Source of the DNA: a virus
Direction: 5' to 3' (one strand)
Virus record (IMG/VR): IMGVR_UViG_3300042465_005589
Coordinates: 62,001-126,000 of that record
DNA length: 64,000 nucleotides
Shown: positions 48,092-57,011 of the stretch, piece after piece
Position numbering within the stretch: the first letter of the stretch is position 1
How the letters are laid out: every line of letters starts with the position of its first letter
The notes under the pieces: generated by a model
Told to the model about the DNA's origin: nothing
Databases searched by the model: none
Seen by the model: the letters and a program-made list of their open reading frames with translations, nothing else
Position numbers and translations under genes: made by a program

Positions 48092-48267
48092 TATTGGTAA
48101 AATTTTATAATTTCATCATCATCTAATTCATCCCAATCTTCTTCTTCCTCTTCCGGTTCATTCGCCTCAAGTATTTTTGAGACACTTAAATTGTATAGGA
48201 CATCACCCAAGCTATCCTGTGATAGGATATACTTTCTAATCTCGTCTATTGTAAATGTGTTTTGCAT
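48091..48267 (-). CDS. Acidic hypothetical protein, 58 aa
   Basis: I choose MQNTFTIDEIRKYILSQDSL as start because this ATG is one base after the upstream stop. The C-terminus is a strongly acidic stretch (EPEEEEEDWDELDDDEI). Confidence 0.6.
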   Translation of the reverse strand: MQNTFTIDEIRKYILSQDSLGDVLYNLSVSKILEANEPEEEEEDWDELDDDEIIKFYQ

Positions 48268-48268
48268 C

Positions 48269-48526
48269 TTATATGTAGGTATTAACTTTATACGCTTCAT
48301 AATCATAGAGATTTGCCGAATACTGTAAATATTTTGGGTCGACCAAATATCGGATAACCCTACCTGTGTTCAGATTCTTACTTTCCCAAATGTATTGACC
48401 GGTTTCGTTTAATGTCGGTAATGTTGTTACCTCACTTTTAATACCAACCCCCAACTCATATTCATAATGAATATCACCAACTTTAATCTCTTCAACTATT
48501 ACGTTTCCTTTTGTGTATGTTTTCAT
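48269..48526 (-). CDS. Hypothetical protein, 85 aa
   Basis: The likely start is MKTYTKGNVIVEEIKVGDIH. The middle GIKSEVTTLPTLNETGQYIW is beta-rich. It lies in the 46.6-50.6 kb accessory operon. Confidence 0.58.
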   Translation of the reverse strand: MKTYTKGNVIVEEIKVGDIHYEYELGVGIKSEVTTLPTLNETGQYIWESKNLNTGRVIRYLVDPKYLQYSANLYDYEAYKVNTYI

Positions 48527-48533
48527 CTTATTT

Positions 48534-48707
48534 TTAACATTTATGTTCTTTATCTTTGTAGATGGAACAACCACAATTACTACAAATTTTTATACCCTTT
48601 TCTTTCATCTCTTTGAAGATGTTTTCAATATTACCGGAATGGTAATTAAATTGGTTTTCAACTCGTTCCAAATATTCTGTAACTGTTTCTGTTTCTAACT
48701 TTTCCAT
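48534..48707 (-). CDS. Small zinc-ribbon-like protein, 57 aa
   Basis: MEKLETETVTEYLERVENQF starts a helical part. The end has CSNCGCSIYKDKEHKC, which could bind zinc through three or four Cys and a His. It is immediately upstream of the gene at 48269 and just after the HAD gene. Confidence 0.6.
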   Translation of the reverse strand: MEKLETETVTEYLERVENQFNYHSGNIENIFKEMKEKGIKICSNCGCSIYKDKEHKC

Positions 48708-48710
48708 CTA

Positions 48711-49211
48711 TTATCCTTTTAATATTCTAATTGCTCTGTTGGCACATTCATTTGTTAATCCATATCCGATATCCAACGCATCCGGATGATTGATGTTGTT
48801 AGCGGTTCTAACAAAATTCCCTCTCTGATTTGGTAAGAAATCATTATCGTCGTCAAAGATAACATATTTTTCCACTTCGGGATGTTCATTTAACCAATAT
48901 TCAACTTCGTGACCTCTCTCAACTTGGTCTAACCATTCAAATAAACCTTCATTAAATAAGTAAGTACAATCCTCTGTGATATCAATCACCTCACCAGGTA
49001 AGTTTCTCTTTTCCCACATTTCTTTCATCCTATCAAGACCCGCATATCTCCAAGTGGATGATATTACAATCTTGGCACCGGTTTCTTCAATAACTCGTTT
49101 AAGGTTATTGACGAATTGTGGCATAAATTGACTACCAAACTCATCGTGGTCGTGGGAGTAAACATTAAGAACCCCATCAATATCCAAAAATATGACCTTA
49201 ATTTTTTCCAT
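48711..49211 (-). CDS. HAD domain protein of the RNA-repair-associated type, second copy, 166 aa
   Basis: VIFLDIDGVLNVYSHDHDEF (motif I), KIVISSTWRYAG (motif II) and KYVIFDDDNDF (motif IV) match the HAD protein at 46613. Two such enzymes in one phage, together with ligase and kinase, point to RNA-end processing. Confidence 0.78.
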   Translation of the reverse strand: MEKIKVIFLDIDGVLNVYSHDHDEFGSQFMPQFVNNLKRVIEETGAKIVISSTWRYAGLDRMKEMWEKRNLPGEVIDITEDCTYLFNEGLFEWLDQVERGHEVEYWLNEHPEVEKYVIFDDDNDFLPNQRGNFVRTANNINHPDALDIGYGLTNECANRAIRILKG

Positions 49212-49287
49212 TTTTAATTTCTTTTAAAATAATAGACACAATTGAACCTATTATTAACACTAAACCTATTACTCCAACTATACTCAT
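49198..49287 (-). CDS. Single-pass membrane micropeptide, 29 aa
   Basis: MSIVGVIGLVLIIGSIVSII is followed by a short basic tail KEIKNGKN. It overlaps the HAD gene start by 14 nt. The clean helix and overlap suggest a real gene. Confidence 0.5.
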   Translation of the reverse strand: MSIVGVIGLVLIIGSIVSIILKEIKNGKN

Positions 49288-49289
49288 TT

Positions 49290-49700
49290 TTATTCTTTTT
49301 TCTTTGGTATTTCGTAATTTTCTTTTAACCATTCAAATAATTCGTTTGGTAATATACACGGGTAAAAATCTATAAAATCAAATAAGATTTCTTCCCAATC
49401 CATTATAACAACATCAACATTAATGTTATACATTTCCTCCATTTCTTCCGGCATTATACCATATAATGTGTTGATGTTTTCACTATTCCCACCTTTGAAA
49501 TATTCACGAACCATATTTCGTCTTCTTTCTTCAGTTTGGTTTAACCACCAAGTTCTAATTTCTTTATTGGTGTAGGTGTCTTCATAAACCATATTCATCA
49601 TTTCAATCTCAGTCAATTCCAACTCTTCCGGTGTAATTTTTGATATCATATCTTTTAAGATTTCTGAATTATACACTCTTGGTTTGTTATAATCACCCAT
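49290..49700 (-). CDS. Hypothetical protein, 136 aa
   Basis: A helical acidic protein (SKITPEELELTEIEMMNMVY, WWLNQTEERRRNMVREYFKG). It lies in the accessory operon. No family recognised. Confidence 0.6.
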   Translation of the reverse strand: MGDYNKPRVYNSEILKDMISKITPEELELTEIEMMNMVYEDTYTNKEIRTWWLNQTEERRRNMVREYFKGGNSENINTLYGIMPEEMEEMYNINVDVVIMDWEEILFDFIDFYPCILPNELFEWLKENYEIPKKKE

Positions 49701-49713
49701 TTCTTATTTTTTT

Positions 49714-49974
49714 TTATTTTTTTTCATACAATATGTCTTTTATTTTTCTTAACTTCTCCCCTGAAGGGTCTGTTATATGTAAAATTCTAATTAAAGAATT
49801 TATCTCCTTAATTTCATATGGTAATCCCCAACCGGAAGAACAGGTTAGGGCATCCCTACCGGTTAATTCTTCAAATTTATCTCTTACTATAGACCTTAAC
49901 GGCCAATCACCAATACTTTCTCCCTCGTGTAGTGGACCAATCTCACAAAACCAATAGTTGTTAATTTCTTCCAT
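49714..49974 (-). CDS. Hypothetical protein, 86 aa
   Basis: MEEINNYWFCEIGPLHEGES then a helix (VRDKFEELTGRDALTCSS) and a charged end KIKDILYEKK. No family recognised. Confidence 0.58.
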   Translation of the reverse strand: MEEINNYWFCEIGPLHEGESIGDWPLRSIVRDKFEELTGRDALTCSSGWGLPYEIKEINSLIRILHITDPSGEKLRKIKDILYEKK

Positions 49975-49986
49975 ATGAAATATTTT

Positions 49987-50598
49987 TTATTCTTTATTTA
50001 ATTGTTTAATAATATATTGAATACCTTTATCAGTTAATTTATAACCATCCGGAAATTCACCATAACCATCACTTGTCATTTCCAAATGAGCAGGGTTGAT
50101 TAAATACAAACCTTTCAAAACTTTATGTTGATGAATTACTCTTTTAGCTCCTTCTCTTTTCTCATCGTTAAAGATATCCTCAAGTTTAATTTCTTTAACT
50201 AAAGCAGTACTACCTTTTGTGACAGGGTTATTTTGGTCAATTTGTTCATATAACCCCAATTCTTCATCACCCTTCATCATATCAATTAGATGTTGTTTTT
50301 GTTCTTCTTTATGAGGAATTATAATACCTCTTTCTAATAAATGGGGTCTAGCATACCATTTACAAAGAGAATGGTTTTGTCCTAAATCATTTGGGTCAAC
50401 ATCTCTTCCCATAGGATTAACTAATGCTTCGGTAAAGTCAATTTCATTACCATCGTAAAATCTCTCATTCTTAATATAAACAAAATCCGTCATTTCCACA
50501 AAATTCGGATGTAATGGTAATCTAAAAGAACCACCACCTTCAGACCTCACATACCTTACAAACCACTTATCACCTATTTTTTCTAATTTACCTTTCAT
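49987..50598 (-). CDS. Hypothetical protein, 203 aa
   Basis: I use MKGKLEKIGDKWFVRYVRSE as start, about 20 nt downstream of a TATCTTTG box (50618-50625); the longer frame reads through the promoter. The sequence is a mixed beta/helix protein with PLHPNFVEMTDF and a winged-helix-like end (FPDGYKLTDKGIQYIIKQL). Confidence 0.62.
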   Translation of the reverse strand: MKGKLEKIGDKWFVRYVRSEGGGSFRLPLHPNFVEMTDFVYIKNERFYDGNEIDFTEALVNPMGRDVDPNDLGQNHSLCKWYARPHLLERGIIIPHKEEQKQHLIDMMKGDEELGLYEQIDQNNPVTKGSTALVKEIKLEDIFNDEKREGAKRVIHQHKVLKGLYLINPAHLEMTSDGYGEFPDGYKLTDKGIQYIIKQLNKE

Positions 50599-50632
50599 AT
50601 TCAATTGTTTTATGGGACAAAGATAAACAAAA

Positions 50633-50659
50633 AATCCCAATAAAAAAATTATTGGGATT
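50633..50659. terminator. Terminator downstream of dnaK
   Basis: AATCCCAATA and TATTGGGATT pair, with flanking A/T runs. It ends the dnaK transcript just before its neighbour's promoter. Confidence 0.75.
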
Positions 50660-50681
50660 AAAAAAACATTATTGTAAAATG

Positions 50682-52550
50682 TTATTCAGGTTTAACTTCT
50701 TCAAACTCTACATCTGAAGCGTTTATATCTGATTCCGGTGTCTCACTCTCATTTACACTATTGTATAATTCCTGTGTGATGGTTTGGAACTTTTGAGTAA
50801 GTTCTTCCATAATCGTTTTAACATTTTCCACATCTTTATTAGAATGAGATTCTTTCAAAGTATCAAGAATAGTTGTTATTTCTGTTTTTTGTTCTTCAGA
50901 AATCTTATCCTCTAAATCCGTTAAAGATTTACCTGTTTGGAATATCAGGTTGTCAGCAGAGTTTAATGTATCCACATCTTCTTTAACTTTTTTGTCCGCT
51001 TCAGCATTTTCTTCAGCTTCAGCCTTCATTCTTTCAATGTCTTCTTGAGATAGTCCCGTTGAACCCTCAATTCTAATTGATTGTGTTTTGTTTGTTGCTT
51101 TGTCAACCGCAGATACGTTGATGATACCATTCGCATCAATATCAAAGATAACCTCAATCTGAGGAACACCTCTCATCGATGGTGGTAAACCATCTAAATG
51201 GAATCTTCCCATCGTTCTGTTGTCTTTCGCCATTGGTCTCTCCCCTTGTAAGACGTGAATCTCCACAGAAGGTTGATTATCAACAGCCGTTGAGAAAACT
51301 TGTGACTTTTTGGTTGGGATTGTGGTATTTGATTCAATAAGTCGAGTTAAAATCCCACCCATCGTTTCAATACCTAATGAAAGTGGTGTTACGTCTAATA
51401 ACAACACGTCTTTCACATCACCAGCCAATACACCCCCTTGAATAGCCGCTCCTAACGCAACTACTTCATCCGGATTAACACCTTTTGATGGTTCTTTACC
51501 AAAGAACTTCTTAACCGCCTCTTGTATTGCTGGGATTCTTGTTGTTCCACCAACAAGGATAACCTCATCAATATCGGAAATCTTAAGTTTCGCGTTTTTC
51601 AATGCCGTTTTACAAGGGTCAATCGTTCTTTTGATTAAATCAGTAGCAAGTTGTTCAAACTTAGCTCTTGATAAAGTTTTAACCAAGTGTTTTGGTCCGG
51701 TCGCATCAGCACTTAAATAAGGTAAGTTGATTTCTGTCTGAGGAGATGAAGATAATTCAACCTTCGCTTTCTCAGCACCTTCTCTTAACCTTTGTAATGC
51801 CATTGCGTCTTTTGAGATGTCTATACCACCATTATCGTTCTTAAATTCTTCAACCAAGTAATCGATAATGACTCTGTCAAAGTCGTCCCCTCCTAAGTGA
51901 GTGTCTCCATCGGTAGATAATACCTCAAACACACCTCCACCTAAGTCAAGAATAGACACGTCGTGAGTTCCCCCTCCGCAGTCAAACACAACAATTTTAC
52001 TATCACCCTTTTTGTCAAGACCGTACGCAAGAGCCGCCGCGGTTGGTTCGTTGATAATACGACGAACATTTAATCCGGCAATTTCACCCGCCTCTTTTGT
52101 AGCCTGACGTTGGGCGTCGTTAAAGTAAGCTGGAACGGTGATTACCGCATCAGTTACTGATTCACCCAAATAATCTTCAGCAGTTTGTTTCATCTTTTGT
52201 AAGATGATTGCCGATAATTCTTGTGGTGAGTATTTTCTATCATCAATTTGAACTCTTGGTTGTGAGTTTTCATTTACAACTGAGTAAGGAACTTTTCCAA
52301 TTTCGTTTTTACTCTCGTTATAGGTGGAACCCATAAATCGTTTAATTGATGATATTGTTTTAGTCGGATTGGTTACCGCCTGTCTTTTTGCCGGGTCACC
52401 AACTTTTCTTTCTCCTTCGTTGATGAAACCGATGATTGAAGGTGTTGTTCTTTTACCTTCTGAATTTGCTATTACAACAGGTTCGTTCCCCTCCATTACA
52501 GAGACACACGAGTTTGTTGTTCCTAAGTCAATTCCAATAATTTTTCCCAT
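50682..52550 (-). CDS. dnaK: Hsp70 chaperone DnaK
   Basis: The 622-residue protein is a complete Hsp70: [11 protein letters not shown] (phosphate 1), [11 protein letters not shown] (phosphate 2), [12 protein letters not shown] (adenosine), the peptide-binding domain ([15 protein letters not shown]) and a C-terminal lid ending VEFEEVKPE. Here the usual DLGGGT is CGGGT. No grpE or dnaJ gene is in the window, so it would need host partners. It stands alone with its own terminator. Hsp70 is rare in phages, and this copy looks host-derived and functional. Confidence 0.95.
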   Translation of the reverse strand: MGKIIGIDLGTTNSCVSVMEGNEPVVIANSEGKRTTPSIIGFINEGERKVGDPAKRQAVTNPTKTISSIKRFMGSTYNESKNEIGKVPYSVVNENSQPRVQIDDRKYSPQELSAIILQKMKQTAEDYLGESVTDAVITVPAYFNDAQRQATKEAGEIAGLNVRRIINEPTAAALAYGLDKKGDSKIVVFDCGGGTHDVSILDLGGGVFEVLSTDGDTHLGGDDFDRVIIDYLVEEFKNDNGGIDISKDAMALQRLREGAEKAKVELSSSPQTEINLPYLSADATGPKHLVKTLSRAKFEQLATDLIKRTIDPCKTALKNAKLKISDIDEVILVGGTTRIPAIQEAVKKFFGKEPSKGVNPDEVVALGAAIQGGVLAGDVKDVLLLDVTPLSLGIETMGGILTRLIESNTTIPTKKSQVFSTAVDNQPSVEIHVLQGERPMAKDNRTMGRFHLDGLPPSMRGVPQIEVIFDIDANGIINVSAVDKATNKTQSIRIEGSTGLSQEDIERMKAEAEENAEADKKVKEDVDTLNSADNLIFQTGKSLTDLEDKISEEQKTEITTILDTLKESHSNKDVENVKTIMEELTQKFQTITQELYNSVNESETPESDINASDVEFEEVKPE

Positions 52551-52638
52551 AGTTAAATAAGTTTTGTTAAAGTATATGTGTTTAATTTTATTGTGTCAAG
52601 CACAACCCACATATTATCAAAATTGTGCCAAAACAAAA

Positions 52639-52659
52639 AACCTGACAAAAAGTCAGGTT
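52639..52659 (-). terminator. Terminator of the peptidase transcript
   Basis: AACCTGAC and GTCAGGTT pair around AAAAA, with a T run on the minus strand. Confidence 0.78.
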
Positions 52660-52682
52660 CGTATGTTATTGTGTCAGGTTGA

Positions 52683-53141
52683 TTACATTCTTTCTTTTAT
52701 GTCGTCCAACATACTCTCATCAAATTCTACTCCGTGTCTCTCTTGGAAGTGGTCCAATAATGTCCGAACTGATTCATAATAACCTTTATCTTGTAATAAT
52801 AGGTAAGCTCCTAAATCGGCTTCCAGTTCATCTTTCTCGTCTCTTGGTCCATCGTGACCTAATAATACGTGGGTAACCTCGTGAGCTTCAATAAATTTCA
52901 ATATACTTTTAGCGTCCGGTTGTCCCGTCAATATCTCACCATCAATAATGATTAAATTCTTACCAGGAACCATAAATCCAAAACCATATTCTTCAAAGTA
53001 TCCTTTAACTTGTTCGTATAATGGGTCTTCCTCAAATACCACAACAACCGTAACACCATCTAAAAATTCGCTGGTGTATTCCAATTGAGTATTTTCGTTA
53101 ATTAATTTTTTATATTGAGATTCTGTAATTATTAATTTCAT
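52683..53141 (-). CDS. Zincin metallopeptidase-like protein with leader, 152 aa
   Basis: I choose MKLIITESQYKKLINE as start, giving the common leader with cleavage-like INE before NTQL. FIEAHEVTHVLLGHDG near residue 90 is an HExxH zinc motif, and ELEADLGAYLLL follows with a possible third ligand Glu, as in ImmA/IrrE-like peptidases. It may be packaged and delivered to the host to cut a repressor or defence protein. Confidence 0.72.
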   Translation of the reverse strand: MKLIITESQYKKLINENTQLEYTSEFLDGVTVVVVFEEDPLYEQVKGYFEEYGFGFMVPGKNLIIIDGEILTGQPDAKSILKFIEAHEVTHVLLGHDGPRDEKDELEADLGAYLLLQDKGYYESVRTLLDHFQERHGVEFDESMLDDIKERM

Positions 53142-53145
53142 ATTT

Positions 53146-54306
53146 TCACCATTTATAATTACTTTCCTCACCGTGCATAGTCACAAAGTCAGACAATGTA
53201 AGGTTTAATTTTGGAAATTTTTTATTAATCATATTAATAAATAATTCATTACTTATTTTACCCATACCAGGATAGTAATTAATATTATTTGGTCTAAAAA
53301 TTTTTCCTAATGACCCAAATATTATTATAAGGTCATTTTCTAATCCAATTAAAAATTTTTTATTATACTCATCAATATTTGATATAAACCATTTACGTCC
53401 TTTCTCTAATTTATCATCTAATGTTATGTTATTAACAATATCAGTTAAAACATATTTAATACCTTTTATTGTATTTTTTTCATCATCTGTTATCTCTAAA
53501 CCTAATTTTTCTTTATAATAAATTGGTATTAACTTTTCACTTAACCCTTTTTTTAGTAAAAATTTAGTTAAATTAATAAATAATTCACTTTCACTAATGT
53601 CGTCATCATTTTTATCCATAAATTGAGTAGAATCATAATGAAATTGGTAAGGAGATTTTGGGTCTCCTAAATTATAAAAAACATAATAGGATGAACCTGG
53701 TGAGTTTTTAAGATATTCTTTAAAACTATCAAATCCCGCCATAGTGCAAATTGATACTATCTGCCCTTTATCTCTACCCGAACATTTACCAAGAATCTCC
53801 CGATACACATTCCAAGCTTCTTTACTATCCTTCACTTCCGGTGGAACTTGAAAAGATTGTAATCCATCGACCATCCCCAAATATTTAATACCAACAGACT
53901 CTAATTTTTGAATATCGTTTGTGCTAACTAAGTTTTTTTTATCAGAAATATCACCTTGTTCATTATCTTGTTGTTTTATTAAAATATCTTTTGACTTTCT
54001 TTCAAACTTATCAACATCTTGTAATGTTTTAATTTGACCTAAATCTTTAATAGGGTAGTGTTGTTTAAATTTTTCAAAAATATTAAAGTAATTTTTAAAT
54101 TTATAAGCGTCCTCATATTTTATGAAACCGGAACTTAACATTTTTAACAACCATCCGACATAAAATGGTTTTTTTATATTATTAAGAATTTCATTAAACT
54201 GATTTTCAGGGATTAACTCTGAATCAACATATTTAACCCTTAACTCATCTTCTGAGTATTGCTCGGTAAGTATTCTATACTGCGTTTCTGTAATTATTAG
54301 TTTCAT
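53146..54306 (-). CDS. Leader-bearing protein of unknown function, 386 aa
   Basis: The leader MKLIITETQYRILTE before QYSE is almost the same as in the two neighbouring genes. The mature part is mostly helical, with a Cys-containing middle (ILGKCSGRDKGQIVSICTMA) and YVFYNLGDPKSPYQFHYDS. I have no firm family. It is the middle gene of three consecutive leader-bearing genes. Confidence 0.65.
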   Translation of the reverse strand: MKLIITETQYRILTEQYSEDELRVKYVDSELIPENQFNEILNNIKKPFYVGWLLKMLSSGFIKYEDAYKFKNYFNIFEKFKQHYPIKDLGQIKTLQDVDKFERKSKDILIKQQDNEQGDISDKKNLVSTNDIQKLESVGIKYLGMVDGLQSFQVPPEVKDSKEAWNVYREILGKCSGRDKGQIVSICTMAGFDSFKEYLKNSPGSSYYVFYNLGDPKSPYQFHYDSTQFMDKNDDDISESELFINLTKFLLKKGLSEKLIPIYYKEKLGLEITDDEKNTIKGIKYVLTDIVNNITLDDKLEKGRKWFISNIDEYNKKFLIGLENDLIIIFGSLGKIFRPNNINYYPGMGKISNELFINMINKKFPKLNLTLSDFVTMHGEESNYKW

Positions 54307-54542
54307 ATTTTATCAACCTTAGCTTTAAATTTAACGCCATTTGTTCTTAATATATAAACTAATCTATGATATTGAATTGAGTCCGTCAATGTTATTGAAA
54401 ATGGCTCTATTACCTCAATATTAAAAACTTCTTTTTGTTGTTTGGTTCCCGTAATACCTTTTAACGCATTTAAGTTATCCTCATCCCAAAAGATACCCTC
54501 TTTAATTTTTTTCATCTGAGATTCTGTAATTATTAATTTCAT
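54303..54542 (-). CDS. Leader-bearing small protein, 79 aa
   Basis: The leader MKLIITESQMKKIKE is followed by GIFWDED, so the P1' residue would be Gly. The remaining ~60 residues are beta-rich. GGTATTTATC lies 5 nt before the start. It overlaps the next gene by 4 nt. Confidence 0.63.
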   Translation of the reverse strand: MKLIITESQMKKIKEGIFWDEDNLNALKGITGTKQQKEVFNIEVIEPFSITLTDSIQYHRLVYILRTNGVKFKAKVDKI

Positions 54543-54590
54543 ATTGATAAATACCTTAAAATTTCATATCATTACACAAAAGTATAAATT

Positions 54591-55289
54591 ATGATAAAAA
54601 ATACCACACCTTATATCGGAAAACTTAAATTAAAATTTGAAAAGTTCCCTGAATATACCGGAAAATCAAAATTAAATAAAATTCACTTGAATTTAGGCTT
54701 CACAAAATTGGTTTCAAGGATTACTCCCGTTAGAACATTGTCTGGATGGGTCGTTAATCCTGAATGTGTTTATTTAATCCAAAAATACACCGGAGGTGTT
54801 ATTGGTGAGCATACTTTTGGAGATGAAAACGAATATAGTTTACCTAATTCATTTTTAACTAAAGACGGTAAATATATCGGAGATATTGATAGAGGTTGGT
54901 GGTATTATAAAAACAATATGGTTGTAAACGAGAGTTATCCTCACGGAGTTGCCACAATTATTGAATATAATGATATGTATCCCGACCAACAATTCATTAC
55001 CGGATATCACGGATATACCCACAGAGGTGGTCAAACATTTAAAATTGGTGATAGATTATTTGACCCATCTTATATACCAAAAGAAGAAGATTACGAAGAG
55101 TGGGAATGGGCTGGTTGGAAACAAAAATATGATAAATCATTTAGTGAAGGTGATGACTTCGATAAAAAATGGATGGCAGAATCAGGAATTGCTTATGTTA
55201 TACCATATACAAAAAGGGGTACTAAAGTAATTGAGACTAATCCAGAAGCTTTACAAGCAGCAATCAATATGTCGAAGGACTTATCATAA
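54591..55289 (+). CDS. Hypothetical protein, 232 aa
   Basis: The sequence is rich in Gly and aromatic residues (GWVVNPECVYLIQKYTGGV, GYHGYTHRGGQTFKIGDR, DYEEWEWAGWKQKY) and has no leader. It reads as a compact alpha/beta domain, but no family was recognised. A terminator follows. Confidence 0.6.
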   Translation: MIKNTTPYIGKLKLKFEKFPEYTGKSKLNKIHLNLGFTKLVSRITPVRTLSGWVVNPECVYLIQKYTGGVIGEHTFGDENEYSLPNSFLTKDGKYIGDIDRGWWYYKNNMVVNESYPHGVATIIEYNDMYPDQQFITGYHGYTHRGGQTFKIGDRLFDPSYIPKEEDYEEWEWAGWKQKYDKSFSEGDDFDKKWMAESGIAYVIPYTKRGTKVIETNPEALQAAINMSKDLS

Positions 55290-55295
55290 AAAAAT

Positions 55296-55326
55296 AAACC
55301 CCTACTTTACAGTGGGGGTTTTTTAT
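55296..55326. terminator. Terminator between convergent genes
   Basis: AAACCCC-TAC and GTGGGGGTTT form a stem with a T run on the plus side. Confidence 0.78.
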
Positions 55327-55631
55327 TATCTAAATCTACGTGGTAATCTATCCTCATATTCATTATCTTCACTATCAAAGTCATCCATTTCATCTTCATC
55401 ATCAAGACCTAATTTACTTAAGTCAAAATCACTAAAATCATCATCCTCAATATCGTCCGGATTAGTTTCATCAACATCATCGTATTTATAACCTTTATCC
55501 AAATCTTCAGTATCACCATAAAAATATTCATCTATTTCTGGTTGTTCTTGTTCTGAAATAACTCTACCCGCCTTATACCCTAAAAGGTACTTCATATTGG
55601 CAATATCTTCGTTAATTAATTTCTTATCCAT
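55326..55631 (-). CDS. Acidic leader-bearing protein, 101 aa
   Basis: The leader IANMKYLLGYKAGRVISE before QEQP matches the LLGY type. The rest is highly acidic (DDVDETNPDDIEDDDFSDF) and ends in a basic RLPRRFR. TATATTTATAAT lies about 17 nt upstream. Confidence 0.62.
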   Translation of the reverse strand: MDKKLINEDIANMKYLLGYKAGRVISEQEQPEIDEYFYGDTEDLDKGYKYDDVDETNPDDIEDDDFSDFDLSKLGLDDEDEMDDFDSEDNEYEDRLPRRFR

Positions 55632-55660
55632 TTTAATTGTTTTTTATTATAAATATACCA

Positions 55661-56458
55661 TTATTTTAATAAGTTATAATATTCTTTGAAGTGTTTGAGT
55701 CTATCAGGTAATCCAATAGTTCCCCCGTTTACTCTTTTAGTTACCTCAGTTACTGTGGTATCATCCGCCCCTTTATCACAAATAGACCATAGTTTATTTG
55801 AGTCAAAGAAGAATGCCGCTGACGCCAATGGATATTTTGTAGCGACCAAATCAGGGTTTGTGATAGTATCTTCTCCGATGAATTTTGCGAAGTTTTTATA
55901 GTTGTCTTTACCAGTTAATTGAATATATCCACGTCCTCTAAATTTGAAACCCTCTTTTGTTGATTCATCCCCATTACCCATTCTACCACCATATACTTTT
56001 GACGCAATTTTTTCAGGGTTTCTTGCGTAAGATTCTGATAAGTTACCAGGAAAGTATTTTGGGAATATCTTTTTAAGACCATCCGCAGAATAGTTAACAT
56101 TTTCGGAAACCAATTTAAATCCTCCTGATTCGTGACCACATTGGGATAAGAAGTGAGCCAATCTTAATGGTGTTGTAATATTGAATTTTTTTGCCGTATC
56201 CGGAATCTGAGCAATTACTGAATCAGGGACATGACCTTTTAAATTTTCTAATTTAAAGATTCCTTTAATAACTTCACCCAAAAACATTTTTTCCCATGTC
56301 TCATCACCAATAACCCCATCTGACGTTAATCCATTTTTAGTTTGCCATTCTTTAACTAATTTTTCGGTACCAACACCAAAATCACCATCAACCACAGTAC
56401 CTAATTTTGTTTGTAGTTTTTTCACATCTTCCCCTTTTGACCCAACTTTCAATAACAT
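55661..56458 (-). CDS. Endolysin: peptidoglycan-binding domain plus GH19 lysozyme/chitinase-type domain
   Basis: Residues 1-60 (VGSKGEDVKKLQTKLG, DGDFGVGTEKLVKEWQ) are a PG_binding_1 domain. The remaining ~200 residues have the GH19 catalytic region HESGGFKLVSENVNYSADGL and the signature FKFRGRGYIQLTGKDNYKNF. It breaks glycan strands of peptidoglycan and is probably the main lysis enzyme. No signal peptide is visible, so it would need a holin. GGTATTTATT lies about 28 nt before the start. Confidence 0.9.
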   Translation of the reverse strand: MLLKVGSKGEDVKKLQTKLGTVVDGDFGVGTEKLVKEWQTKNGLTSDGVIGDETWEKMFLGEVIKGIFKLENLKGHVPDSVIAQIPDTAKKFNITTPLRLAHFLSQCGHESGGFKLVSENVNYSADGLKKIFPKYFPGNLSESYARNPEKIASKVYGGRMGNGDESTKEGFKFRGRGYIQLTGKDNYKNFAKFIGEDTITNPDLVATKYPLASAAFFFDSNKLWSICDKGADDTTVTEVTKRVNGGTIGLPDRLKHFKEYYNLLK

Positions 56459-56520
56459 AATCTCTAATTTTACAATTGTTTATATGTCAATAAATACCTA
56501 CTCAACAAATTTTACGTATT

Positions 56521-56567
56521 TGTGGGTTTATTAGTTTTTGGTGTTGTGGGTTTATTAGTTTTTGGTG
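56521..56567. repeat. Tandem direct repeat, two copies of a 24-nt unit
   Basis: TGTGGGTTTATTAG followed by TTTTTGGTG(T) occurs twice back to back with one difference at the end. It is between the endolysin gene and the small gene at 56581. No ORF or promoter is seen in it. Confidence 0.8.
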
Positions 56568-56575
56568 CATAAAAA

Positions 56576-56603
56576 AAAGGTTACTTTTTTAGAGTAACCT
56601 TTC
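56576..56603. terminator. Rho-independent terminator at the end of 56581-56766
   Basis: AAAGGTTACT and AGTAACCTTT form a perfect stem that includes the last codons and stop of the small gene. Confidence 0.75.
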
Positions 56604-56766
56604 TTGTAACCTTTTTATTTTTAACAATTGGTTTTTTATACTTAATTTCAACCTCATAAGGACCAAACTTATTTTTTGATGTGTCATATCTCCAAATAAT
56701 TATCTCATCTGGGTCATCGTAAACTTGTTCCCACTTTTTACCTAAATCTTTTACTATTATACTCAT
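56581..56766 (-). CDS. Small basic protein, 61 aa, possibly leaderless mRNA
   Basis: MSIIVKDLGKKWEQVYDDPD, then a beta-rich middle, and a lysine-rich end. The sequence TTTTGTCCTATG puts a TTTTG promoter-like box about 5 nt before the start. Function unknown. Confidence 0.58.
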   Translation of the reverse strand: MSIIVKDLGKKWEQVYDDPDEIIIWRYDTSKNKFGPYEVEIKYKKPIVKNKKVTRKVTLKK

Positions 56767-56802
56767 AGGACAAAATTAAACAATATTTACAATATTTCAA
56801 AA

Positions 56803-57000
56803 TTATTCATCTTCTTTTTTATGTTTTTTCCATTCAAACCAAAACGCCATTAAAACTAATAGATTCATACCAAATGACGCAATAATTTCATATAAATCTT
56901 CATAAACATTCATCGTTAGATGAACATGACCAATAACCCAAAAAGGTACCGCTAAATTACTACCCATCCAAATAATAAAAAACAATAAAAATTTCTTCAT
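56803..57000 (-). CDS. Small membrane protein, 65 aa
   Basis: Two hydrophobic helices (FLLFFIIWMGSNLAVPFWVI and IIASFGMNLLVLMAFWF) and a basic/acidic tail KKHKKEDE. GTATTTATTA lies 5 nt before the start. Possibly a holin or antiholin. Confidence 0.58.
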   Translation of the reverse strand: MKKFLLFFIIWMGSNLAVPFWVIGHVHLTMNVYEDLYEIIASFGMNLLVLMAFWFEWKKHKKEDE

Positions 57001-57011
57001 ATTAATAAATA

